Below, piece after piece: positions 1 through 5,189 of a DNA stretch of 5,655 nt. The notes beneath the pieces were generated by a model, which did no database searches, was not told the origin of the DNA, and saw nothing but the letters and a program-made list of their open reading frames with translations. The stretch spans positions 1 to 5,655 of the forward strand of contig JAUVPA010000123.1 in NCBI GenBank assembly GCA_030598905.1, written 5' to 3'. The position numbers and the translations under genes were made by a program. Position 1 is the stretch's first letter; each line of letters opens with the position of its first letter. Origin of the DNA: Acidimicrobiia bacterium (lineage in GTDB: Bacteria > Actinomycetota > Acidimicrobiia > Spongiisociales > UBA5794).

Positions 1-1
1 A

Positions 2-1837
2 CTGCACTCGGTAGTGGCAGCTCGCCTCGATCGGCTGCCACCTGAGGATCGGTCCCTCATCCAGGACGCATCGGTGCTAGGTCAGTCGTTCACCGCCGAT
101 GGGCTCGCGGTGGTCTGTCGACTGGATCGTGGCGGGCTCGACGAAAGGCTCAGCGATCTCGTCCACAAGGAGCTCCTCGAGTTCGAGTCGGATCCTCGAT
201 CACCCGAGAGGGGCCAATACCGTTTCATACAGAGCGTCATCCGGGAGGTCGCGTACAGTCGCTTGGCGAAACCTGAGCGCCGCGACCGACACCTTCGAGT
301 CGCCGAATACTACGAAACGCTCGAGGACATCGAATTCTCTGCACTTGTGGCGAGCCACTACGTCGACGCCTATGCGGCCCACCCGGATGATGCGCTCGCG
401 AACAAGACACGTGCTGCATTGACGAGTGCCGCGGAGCGTGCAGCCGGCCTCCACTCCTACGAGCAGGTCCTGTCGCTGTGCCGCCGCGCCATCGACCTCA
501 CCGACGACGGCTCCGATCTCGCCAGTCTCCGGATGCTTGCGGCGCGGGCAGCCTTTGGCCAACTCGACTACGAAACGGCAATAACTCAGGCCGAAACGGC
601 CCTCGGCTGGTACCTCGATCAGGGTGTGAGCGATCAGGTCGCCGACACCGCCACGCTCGTCGGCACGATCTACATCGATCGCAGCGAGCCCGCGACGGCC
701 ATCTCGCACATGGAGCCTCACTTCGACCCTGCATCTCGAGGATCTGCCCAGGCGGGCCTCGGCGCTGCACTCGCCAGAGCCTTTTTTCTCAACTCAGACC
801 TCGAGCGGAGCCTCGATACGGTCGAAAGTGCGCTGGAAATCGCTGAAGCCCACGCCGAGCCTGCCGTGCTTGCGGACGCCCTCATCACCAAAGGCTCGAT
901 ACTCACTTACGTTGGCCGGCCTCGCGAGGGCCTCTTTGTACTACGAGGCGCTGTCGGGTTTGCCGAGGACAACGACCTCGGATTCACTGCCGGACGCGGG
1001 CTCAACAACCTCGCCGTGTTCGAGACGGCCGACGGGCGCCTTCGAACCGGTCCGACGATGCGACGGGGGCTGGAACTCGGTATCCGTGTTGGGGATGAAC
1101 ACACGATCCAGCGGTTCAGGGCCAATCTCGCGCATTGGCTGTTGGAGATGGGGAGGTTCGACGAGGCGCTCGAACTCATGGACGTCCAGGAGTACGAGCA
1201 CCTGCTCAGATTCGCCAAGGATGTGGTCGAGGAGAACCGACTACTGATCGAGTGGATTCGCTCCGGTAGTGCTGAGGCTCTCGAAGCAATCCGTATGCAC
1301 GCGGCCGAGCTCCTCGAACACGAGGATCCCCAGGTACGAGCCCGGGCCCGACAAATGCTCGCAAGCTGCGCGTTGATGGGACGTGACTACGCGACGGCAT
1401 TGGACACGGCGCTGGAGGTCGACCTGATTGGCCCGTGGCTCGTCGCCCCTGAGATCGCGCTCAGTGCCGCTTTGCTCCTCGATGACGCTGCCGAGTTCGC
1501 CCGCGCTTCGGCGAAGGCCGCGGAGTGGCCGTACATCGGCAAAGCCCAGGAAGCCTTAGATCTCCTTCGCGCCGCTGGTGACGCCTACTTCGCTGGCGGG
1601 AACTCCGAGGCGGTCGCCGCGTTCACGACATGGATCAGACTTCAGGAGGAGATCTCTCCACTGGATACCGTCATTCGATCCAAGCTTCTCTTCGCGACCG
1701 TCATGGGCCATGAAGTGCCCGAGGCTCTCGACGCAGCGGAGGCCGCCTACGCGACGATTATCGAGATCGGTGCTGTCAGCATGCTCAACACATGGAGAGA
1801 CGGGCTTCCACCGCAGGCCATCGAGGCCACCGGCTGA
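2..1837 (+). CDS. Cyclase/AAA-ATPase/TPR-type signalling protein, C-terminal part (5' truncated)
   Basis: The frame is open to the left edge, with LHSV read before the first in-frame GTG (position 14), so that GTG is internal and the true start lies outside the window. Numbering from it, residues 1-85 resemble the end of an AAA/STAND ATPase module: AARLDRLPPEDRSLIQDASV, then VLGQSF, then YRFIQSVIREVAY near 69-81. This is the pattern seen after the P-loop in actinobacterial class III adenylate/guanylate cyclase-AAA-TPR proteins and related ATPases. From about 133 onward the protein is helical, with at least seven TPR-like units to about residue 390 (for example AAFGQLDYETAITQAETAL and NLAHWLLEMGRFDEALELM) and further helices to the C-terminus. 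No C-terminal LuxR-type helix-turn-helix is visible. Known: such proteins are cytoplasmic signal integrators. Inferred: the missing N-terminus carries the P-loop and perhaps a cyclase domain; substrate and signal are unknown. Confidence 0.85.
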   Translation: MHSVVAARLDRLPPEDRSLIQDASVLGQSFTADGLAVVCRLDRGGLDERLSDLVHKELLEFESDPRSPERGQYRFIQSVIREVAYSRLAKPERRDRHLRVAEYYETLEDIEFSALVASHYVDAYAAHPDDALANKTRAALTSAAERAAGLHSYEQVLSLCRRAIDLTDDGSDLASLRMLAARAAFGQLDYETAITQAETALGWYLDQGVSDQVADTATLVGTIYIDRSEPATAISHMEPHFDPASRGSAQAGLGAALARAFFLNSDLERSLDTVESALEIAEAHAEPAVLADALITKGSILTYVGRPREGLFVLRGAVGFAEDNDLGFTAGRGLNNLAVFETADGRLRTGPTMRRGLELGIRVGDEHTIQRFRANLAHWLLEMGRFDEALELMDVQEYEHLLRFAKDVVEENRLLIEWIRSGSAEALEAIRMHAAELLEHEDPQVRARARQMLASCALMGRDYATALDTALEVDLIGPWLVAPEIALSAALLLDDAAEFARASAKAAEWPYIGKAQEALDLLRAAGDAYFAGGNSEAVAAFTTWIRLQEEISPLDTVIRSKLLFATVMGHEVPEALDAAEAAYATIIEIGAVSMLNTWRDGLPPQAIEATG

Positions 1838-1890
1838 AGAGAGGCGAATGACAAACGCCCCTACACATCGAAGCGTCGCGTTCGCGAGAA

Positions 1891-1906
1891 TGGGATCCGA
1901 ATCCCA
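1891..1906 (+). promoter_or_regulatory. Small hairpin in the USP leader
   Basis: TGGGAT-CCGA-ATCCCA is a perfect 6-bp inverted repeat with a 4-nt loop. Its last base is the first A of the AAAAGGAG ribosome site of the universal stress protein gene. As RNA it could modulate access to that site; as DNA its GGGA-N6-TCCC arms have the spacing of a two-fold operator. The sequence does not tell which role, if either, applies. Confidence 0.4.
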
Positions 1907-1913
1907 AAAGGAG
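1906..1913 (+). promoter_or_regulatory. Ribosome binding site that fixes the USP start
   Basis: AAAAGGAG lies 6 nt before the ATG at 1920. It is the best Shine-Dalgarno match near this gene and favours that ATG over the in-frame upstream ATGs at 1848 and 1890, which would add non-conserved residues ahead of the MKIVVG strand that begins the USP fold. Confidence 0.75.
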
Positions 1914-1919
1914 CAACAC

Positions 1920-2318
1920 ATGAAAATCGTCGTCGGGTTCGTCGACACAGCCGAAGGCCACGCCGCCATCGACAAGGCAATCGAAGAGGCCAAACTCCGC
2001 GATGCCTCCCTGGTGGTGTTGAACTCCAAACCGGGAGGACGCCACGAGGAGGCCGAGGACTACATCGCCATGTCGAGGGCTCTCGCCGCCACCGAGGCCA
2101 CACTCAAGGAGTCCGGTGTCACGTACGACATCCACGAGTACGTTCGTGGTAACAAACCATCGAAAGACATCGTGGATGCAGTTGCCGACCACGAAGCCGA
2201 CCTCATCGTCATCGGGATCAGGACACGCTCGGCGACCGGCAAGATGCTGCTCGGATCGAACGCTCTCGACATTCTCCACGACGCCACCGTTCCCGTCCTC
2301 TGCGTAAAGGCGGAGTAG
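1920..2318 (+). CDS. Universal stress protein (UspA-fold), single domain
   Basis: The 132-residue protein has the full single-domain Usp fold and usual length: strand 1 MKIVVGFVDT, helix with AIDKAIEEAK, strand 2 SLVVLNS, a long helix around 45-65, the strand 4 region ADLIVIG (93-99) and the closing strand VPVLCV (124-129). The ATP-binding-type loop G-x2-G-x9-G-S/T is recognisable as G99-x2-T102-x9-G112-S113, with the second glycine replaced by Thr; the GKMLLGS segment is intact. Known: Usp proteins are cytoplasmic stress-response proteins, either ATP-binding or not, and act as dimers. Whether this one binds ATP is uncertain because of T102. It starts 82 bp after the TPR signalling gene on the same strand, so co-transcription is possible. 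The start was chosen for the strong AAAAGGAG site and the fold boundary; the ATG at 1848 (24 extra residues, preceded by AGAGAGG) is the alternative. Confidence 0.93.
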   Translation: MKIVVGFVDTAEGHAAIDKAIEEAKLRDASLVVLNSKPGGRHEEAEDYIAMSRALAATEATLKESGVTYDIHEYVRGNKPSKDIVDAVADHEADLIVIGIRTRSATGKMLLGSNALDILHDATVPVLCVKAE

Positions 2319-2352
2319 CGTCGGGCCACGGCCGAGAACGAGAACCACGGCA

Positions 2353-2439
2353 ATGATCCTGATCGGGTACACAGTCGCCGTCGTCGTGTTTGCCATCGTC
2401 GCCAAGGGCACAGCCGCTCGATCCGAAGAGACGCACTGA
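2353..2439 (+). CDS. Possible small single-pass membrane peptide (28 aa)
   Basis: An ATG 34 bp after the USP stop opens a 28-codon frame: MILIGYTVAVVVFAIVAKG, followed by a polar tail TAARSEETH. Residues 2-17 form one uninterrupted hydrophobic helix followed by Lys18 and a charged C-terminus, the layout of small single-pass membrane proteins. The upstream sequence is purine-rich (GAGAACGAGAACC) but has no clear Shine-Dalgarno. Position right behind the USP gene suggests co-transcription. I recognise no family. A hydrophobic run this clean in a short frame is suggestive, but chance cannot be excluded. Confidence 0.4.
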   Translation: MILIGYTVAVVVFAIVAKGTAARSEETH

Positions 2440-2580
2440 GCTAGCGACCGCCTCCCGTTACTCGCGATGTCGACTACCGTCCGTGGTGGCGTGTCACCTG
2501 CTACGGGCGGGTTCTGTTCCCTGTGAGGACCCGGTCGTCAGCTCCCCGGAGAGCAGTGGATGGCACGCCGACGACGAGCG

Positions 2581-2594
2581 GGTGACTAGTCACC
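2581..2594. promoter_or_regulatory. Perfect 14-bp palindrome (operator-like)
   Basis: GGTGACTAGTCACC is a perfect 14-bp palindrome. Its TGA/TCA cores are separated by 4 nt, not the 6 nt of CRP/FNR sites, and GACT/AGTC lack the 2-nt spacer of a DosR box, so neither family is indicated. Related arms recur at 2485-2498 (GGTG-N6-CACC) and 2658-2668 (AGGTG-T-CACCT). Confidence 0.4.
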
Positions 2595-2645
2595 ACCGCA
2601 CGAGATCGACCTACAAGCCTTGTCACCCTTGATGTGAAGAACCGC

Positions 2646-2694
2646 GAGAAGACCCCCAGGTGTCACCTTCACAGGGGATCCCGGGGGCCTTCTC
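2646..2694 (+). terminator. Terminator-like hairpin downstream of the USP region
   Basis: GAGAAGACCCCC (2646-2657) pairs with GGGGGCCTTCTC (2683-2694), a 12-bp GC-rich stem with one A-C mismatch and a 25-nt loop, followed by the weakly U-rich TTGATC. It could end transcripts from the USP side. There is no good U-tract on either strand, so termination strength is uncertain. The loop contains the dyad AGGTG-T-CACCT and half of a competing stem. Confidence 0.5.
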
Positions 2695-3167
2695 TTGATC
2701 GGGCAAGACCCAGTAGGGGCCTCAACGGTGATTGTACACGCCACCACGGATTGTGGTAACGCGACGAAGCCCGCCGCACGCGACGGGCCCCGCCGTAGGG
2801 ACTCTGCGGACCCCCTGCTTCATCCCGACCCGCAGTGACCACGCGCAAACCTACACGCCTCCGCTGACCATGAGATAGCCAAGCGGTTTGCACGCGGCGG
2901 ACGGACCACCCCACCGGCAGTCCGTCGCACCGCATCGAGCGAGGGGTAGGGGCGAGCCGAAGCCGAAGCCGCGGCATCGCAGGGGGAACCCTCATCCCGA
3001 CGGGTCGAAGCTACTCCCCCGGAGCCGCCCATATGGCACCAACCGGAGACTGCGAGGAGAAGATTTCGCGTGCCCGCTCAACTCATTGGAGCGAGCGAAG
3101 CGATCCCGATGAGCGAAGTGACTCCGAGCGGCCAGTCATCGATCAGCCTGACTTCGCGAGAACGGCC

Positions 3168-3401
3168 TCAATGGCTGTCCCGCGCGGCCCAGATGCGGTT
3201 GATCGCGAACGCTAGGCCACCAAACGCTGCAGCCAGAACCAAGAAGGTGATGACCCAAATGACGATGAGCGGCACGTTGGGTGACAGCCGGCGCCGCAGC
3301 ACACCAGCCGCCGCAAACCACGTAATCAGGAATGCAATCTGCAGGCCGCCGAAGGTGAGGACAGCCGAGAGTCGAACGGTCGGCCCACGGTTGTAGTCCA
3401 T
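3168..3401 (-). CDS. Small two-helix membrane protein, unknown function (77 aa)
   Basis: The protein runs MDYNRGPTVR, then a first hydrophobic helix about 11-35 (LSAVLTFGGLQIAFLITWFA inside it), a short basic/polar turn RRRLSPN (36-42), a second helix about 43-67 (PLIVIWVITFLVLAAAF), and a short tail INRIWAARDSH. The basic turn would favour a cytoplasmic loop with both termini outside, by the positive-inside rule. No catalytic or ligand motif is visible and I recognise no family. The frame stays open upstream for 50 codons, but that part is low-complexity and hydrophilic, so the ATG at 3401 directly before MDYN is preferred. No Shine-Dalgarno precedes it; a TACGAT -10-like element on this strand (3410-3415) ends 8 nt from the ATG, consistent with leaderless transcription. 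It diverges from the 64-residue gene starting at 3510. Confidence 0.72.
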   Translation of the reverse strand: MDYNRGPTVRLSAVLTFGGLQIAFLITWFAAAGVLRRRLSPNVPLIVIWVITFLVLAAAFGGLAFAINRIWAARDSH

Positions 3402-3409
3402 GGCAGACG

Positions 3410-3415
3410 ATCGTA
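3410..3415 (-). promoter_or_regulatory. Possible -10 element for a leaderless transcript
   Basis: Read on the minus strand this is TACGAT (TANNNT). A start site about 7 nt downstream would fall at roughly 3403, nearly on the ATG at 3401, which would explain the absent ribosome site. No good -35 is seen 16-19 nt upstream, so this remains tentative. Confidence 0.3.
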
Positions 3416-3509
3416 TCAACCGCGTCGAGGATGATCCGGGACTAATCACGACGCAACCGGCGACGTTGACCCCCATGTTTCGGGAAGACCAGGCCGATAG
3501 ACCAGGAAC

Positions 3510-3704
3510 ATGAACCCGTACCGCGATCGCGCTCAAGCCGCCCGCATCCAAGGTCTCATCGATCGCCGTGACATCTTGCGCCGCAAGCCCGGCGACCCGC
3601 GCACCAAACAGATGCTGCGTGACATCGAAACAGAATTGGCCGACGTCGATGGCGCTCCAGATCAGTTGGGTCTGCCCATGACTCCCGCCGAATCAGGACC
3701 CTGA
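3510..3704 (+). CDS. Small charged helical protein, unknown function (64 aa)
   Basis: MNPYRDRAQAARIQGLIDRR begins a highly charged protein with two predicted helices, about 5-25 (Arg/Ala/Ile-rich) and about 31-47 (TKQMLRDIETELADVD), separated by a KPGDP turn and followed by a Pro/Gly-rich tail ending in ESGP. This suggests a helical hairpin, possibly nucleic-acid- or protein-binding, but no known family is recognised. The ATG is the first possible start: an in-frame TAG lies at 3498-3500. AGGAA sits only 1-2 nt before the ATG, so the ribosome site is poor and the transcript may be leaderless. The intrinsic terminator beginning 3 nt after the stop supports a genuine single-gene transcript. The frame is more even in composition than the shadow frames around it. 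Confidence 0.68.
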   Translation: MNPYRDRAQAARIQGLIDRRDILRRKPGDPRTKQMLRDIETELADVDGAPDQLGLPMTPAESGP

Positions 3705-3706
3705 CC

Positions 3707-3756
3707 GAAGAAACCCCCCGTCGACCTTGGTGGGGCCTGGCGAGGAGGGTTTCTTC
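3707..3756 (+). terminator. Intrinsic terminator after the 64-residue gene
   Basis: GAAGAAACCC (3707-3716) pairs perfectly with GGGTTTCTTC (3747-3756), with two further C-G pairs beyond one mismatch. The 5' A-rich and 3' T-rich parts of the stem make it look bidirectional; the T-rich TTTCTTCT run serves the plus strand. It starts 2 nt after the stop codon at 3702-3704. Confidence 0.82.
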
Positions 3757-3806
3757 TGGACCTCCCTGCCAGGAGGCGAAACAAACATACACCGTCACAC
3801 TCTGTC

Positions 3807-3935
3807 ATGCACACGCGACCGCTTCGCCTCTCAATCCTGATCAGGCATGCCGCGTTGCTCGCTGGATCAACACTCGCCGCGTACACGTGGCGGCGAGCCT
3901 TGAACAACACTCAACCCATCGCGCCGACTGAATAG
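3807..3935 (+). CDS. Doubtful 42-residue ORF
   Basis: MHTRPLRLSILIRHAALLAG opens a 42-codon frame ending at TAG 3933-3935, with a moderately hydrophobic segment about 8-28 interrupted by Arg13 and His14 and a polar tail NNTQPIAPTE. It has no ribosome site, its third-position GC is no higher than background, and an 8-bp hairpin (3873-3897) and the palindrome at 3836-3845 lie within it. It is the only frame in the stretch between the two flanking terminators that reads at all like protein. It may be chance. Confidence 0.2.
   Translation: MHTRPLRLSILIRHAALLAGSTLAAYTWRRALNNTQPIAPTE
3836..3845. repeat. 10-bp palindrome CCTGATCAGG, copy 1
   Basis: Perfect palindrome that recurs exactly at 5190-5199, also outside the confident genes. 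Flanking bases are not conserved between the copies. Confidence 0.45.
3873..3897. other. Hairpin of unknown role
   Basis: CTCGCCGC (3873-3880) pairs perfectly with GCGGCGAG (3890-3897) over a 9-nt loop. No T-run follows on either strand, so it is not a standard terminator. Confidence 0.4.
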
Positions 3936-4004
3936 GCGACTTCGGGAGAGCGGCCGGATCAGCTTCGGTCCGCGACGGAAAGAAGCACTGCCTTAGACAC
4001 GAAA

Positions 4005-4034
4005 AGGGGCTCCGATCTAACGATCGGAGCCCCT
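4005..4034 (-). terminator. Intrinsic terminator of the cupredoxin operon
   Basis: A perfect 13-bp inverted repeat, AGGGGCTCCGATC (4005-4017) and GATCGGAGCCCCT (4022-4034), with loop TAAC. On the minus strand the second arm runs into TTTT, giving a textbook intrinsic terminator 66 bp beyond the cupredoxin stop. Confidence 0.92.
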
Positions 4035-4100
4035 CCTATCGGCCGGAGAGACCCGCCGCCCCGGGGAAGGAGCAGCGGGCCGTTCCAGGCGGAGGCTGTG

Positions 4101-4727
4101 TCAGGCGTATTCGATCGCACCCTTCATGCCGGCTTCGTAGTGACCGGGGATGAGGCAGGCGACTTCGGTGAACACGGTTGTGTCCTCCGAGAAAGTCATG
4201 GGAACCTCGCCCGATTCTCCAGGACCGAGGAGCAGGACGATGTCGGCATCGGCGTCGTGGCCGCCTACCTCGGCTGCCTCGGCGTCTCCCTCGTTGTGAT
4301 CCGCGTGCCCGGAGGCGAGGTGCTCTTCTATCCGGTGGGGGTTGGACAGCCGAAACTCGTGCTCGATCGCACCTTCGTTGGTGACGTGGAAGACCACGGT
4401 TTCACCCGCCGACACCGTGATGCTGCCCGGTGTGAATGCGAGCTCGGTCATGGTGACCTCGACGGTCCGGCCCTCCGCCCCACTGTCGGCTTCTCCGTCG
4501 TGGTCATCGGTGGCCTCGTCGTGATCGTCGGTGGCCTCGTCGTGATCATCGGTGGCCTCGTGTTGGTCTGCCTCAGCGGCGTCGGAGTTTGCAGTCGCCA
4601 CGTTTGCGGTCGTGTCTGCCACTGCTTCGGTGGCCGTGTCGTCTGCCGTGTTCCCGTTCGCGCAGGCTGCGGCGAACAGTGCGACGGCGAAGACGATGAC
4701 GAGCAACCGGATGGTTGTCGGCTTCAT
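4101..4727 (-). CDS. Cupredoxin (type 1 copper) lipoprotein with His/Asp-rich repeats
   Basis: An N-terminal signal peptide (MKPTTIRLLVIVFAVALFAA) ends in a lipobox-like AAAC with Cys22, so export and lipid anchoring outside the cytoplasm are likely. Residues 23-86 are an acidic Ala/Asp/Thr linker with three tandem EATDDHD heptads (57-77). The cupredoxin domain spans about 87-208: VEVTMTELAFTPGSITVSAG, VVFHVTNEG, IEHEFRLSN, and the closing CLIPGHYEAGMKGAIEY. Probable type 1 copper ligands are His123 (IEHEF), Cys191, His196 and Met201 (C-x4-H-x4-M). A His-rich loop (H131, H136, H141, H144, H157) sits between the halves, as in CopI-like periplasmic cupredoxins linked to copper tolerance; electron transfer is the other option. 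A strong AGGAGG lies 8 nt before the ATG. The start overlaps the stop of the 129-residue gene upstream (ATGA), and a terminator follows. Copper binding is inferred from the ligands; the physiological role is not shown. Confidence 0.93.
   Translation of the reverse strand: MKPTTIRLLVIVFAVALFAAACANGNTADDTATEAVADTTANVATANSDAAEADQHEATDDHDEATDDHDEATDDHDGEADSGAEGRTVEVTMTELAFTPGSITVSAGETVVFHVTNEGAIEHEFRLSNPHRIEEHLASGHADHNEGDAEAAEVGGHDADADIVLLLGPGESGEVPMTFSEDTTVFTEVACLIPGHYEAGMKGAIEYA
4497..4559 (-). repeat. Three tandem 21-bp repeats inside the cupredoxin gene
   Basis: Units 4497-4517, 4518-4538 and 4539-4559 differ at only two positions and encode EATDDHD three times. Near-identity at third codon positions points to recent in-frame duplication. 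Confidence 0.9.
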
Positions 4728-5113
4728 GAGGAATTCCTCCTGGCATTGTGTTGGTTTGACTTCTGTTCGTTGATGGCCACCGCCGACGGTCCGCCCAGGC
4801 GCCTGCGTCTGAAGCCGGGATCAACCCGAGGGAGAACGACGAGAGCGGTCTCTTCGGACACGGTGGAGCGGAGCGTTGGTAGGAAGGCTCGATGGTCTGG
4901 TGAGTCGAAATCCAGCTCGACGACGAGACCATGATCTGCGCCAAGGCCGTCGATGCCGTTTCGCTCGAGGAGCAGGCAGGCACCCGGATGCAGCCCCTGA
5001 CAGACGAGGATCGGTGACGTTCCTGGAGACGGCTCCGTAATTGCGCCGACCGTCGAAACGTCACGAACGCGAATAGAACCGTCGATCAGATCGTCGAGGG
5101 AGGTTTCGGTCAT
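4724..5113 (-). CDS. Unrecognised 129-residue protein, first gene of the cupredoxin operon
   Basis: Starts MTETSLDDLIDGSIRVRDVS, followed by a compact mixed alpha/beta-looking region with ILVCQGLHPGACLLLERNG (35-53), DHGLVVELDFDSPDHRAFLP (60-79) and ALVVLPRVDPG (89-99), then a basic, disordered-looking tail (RRRR near 102 and QKSNQHNARRNSS at the end). There is no signal peptide or membrane helix, so it is probably cytoplasmic; two Cys residues (38 and 46) lie near LHPG. I recognise no family. Its TGA overlaps the cupredoxin ATG as ATGA, which implies translational coupling and a shared transcript. Codon use matches the neighbouring genes. No strong ribosome site precedes the ATG at 5113, so the start is less certain than the frame. 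A regulatory role for the copper protein is possible but not shown. Confidence 0.65.
   Translation of the reverse strand: MTETSLDDLIDGSIRVRDVSTVGAITEPSPGTSPILVCQGLHPGACLLLERNGIDGLGADHGLVVELDFDSPDHRAFLPTLRSTVSEETALVVLPRVDPGFRRRRLGGPSAVAINEQKSNQHNARRNSS
4728..4741 (-). promoter_or_regulatory. Cupredoxin ribosome site within a palindrome
   Basis: On the minus strand AGGAGG (4741-4736) stands 8 nt before the ATG. The 12 bases 4728-4739, GAGGAATTCCTC, are a perfect palindrome ending at the start codon, so in RNA GAGG of the ribosome site can pair with CCUC across an AAUU loop. This lies inside the 3' end of the upstream gene. Confidence 0.6.
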
Positions 5114-5189
5114 GCATCAATCGTGCCTGAGGCCGTCACGTCTGCCTATTCACCCATTTGACTTAAAGGGGTCGTCCATTTGGTGGAGG

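Larger units (their letters stand above)
2440..3167. other. Gene-poor, dyad-rich intergenic region
   Basis: About 730 bases contain no frame I would call a gene; the open frames are Arg/Pro/Ser-rich, lack ribosome sites and resemble no protein family. Contents: GGTG/CACC dyads at 2485-2498, 2581-2594 and 2658-2668; overlapping hairpins at 2633-2694; small hairpins ACCAC/GTGGT (2743-2757) and GCCCG/CGGGC (2769-2788); a folded-looking stretch at 2941-3019; and a direct repeat GAGCGAAGYGA at 3093-3103 and 3111-3121. It sits between genes that converge from left (+) and right (-). A noncoding RNA or a decayed gene is possible, but none is identified. Confidence 0.55.

Noticed and set aside
1848..1919. 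Upstream in-frame starts of the USP (ATG at 1848 or 1890)
   Set aside because: They add 24 or 10 residues before the conserved first strand, whereas the ATG at 1920 has a better ribosome site. The 1848 start has some purine-rich support (AGAGAGG), so it is not fully excluded.
2390..2632. 80-codon plus-strand frame after the USP
   Set aside because: Ser/Arg/Pro/His-rich with no ribosome site or recognisable fold; it overlaps the better 28-codon membrane peptide and runs through the dyads.
2865..2940. tRNA-like sequence TAGCCAAGCGGTTTG
   Set aside because: It resembles a tRNA D-arm, but the D-stem does not pair, no acceptor partner exists downstream, and there is no T-arm GGTTCGA at the right distance.
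3033..3215. Plus-strand frames at 3033-3215 and 3070-3396
   Set aside because: Low-complexity Arg/Ser-rich products without ribosome sites; the second is antisense to the membrane protein gene.
3402..3551. N-terminal extension of the 77-residue membrane protein
   Set aside because: The 50 extra residues are low-complexity, lack a ribosome site and would overlap the start of the divergent gene at 3510.
3662..3910. 82-codon minus-strand frame
   Set aside because: It runs through the terminator at 3707-3756 and into the 64-residue gene; composition is Arg/Cys/Gly-rich with no family likeness.
4098..4934. Long plus-strand open frame (278 codons) with Val/Gly-rich hydrophobic repeats
   Set aside because: It is antisense to the cupredoxin gene and the end of its operon partner. 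Its VVIGG repeats are simply the reverse reading of the 21-bp EATDDHD repeats, and the minus-strand protein has clear signal peptide and copper ligands.
5145..5180. Sigma-28/WhiG-like promoter on the minus strand (TTTAAGT then GGCAGACG)
   Set aside because: The -10 part matches GCCGATAA poorly; the resemblance is too weak to call.
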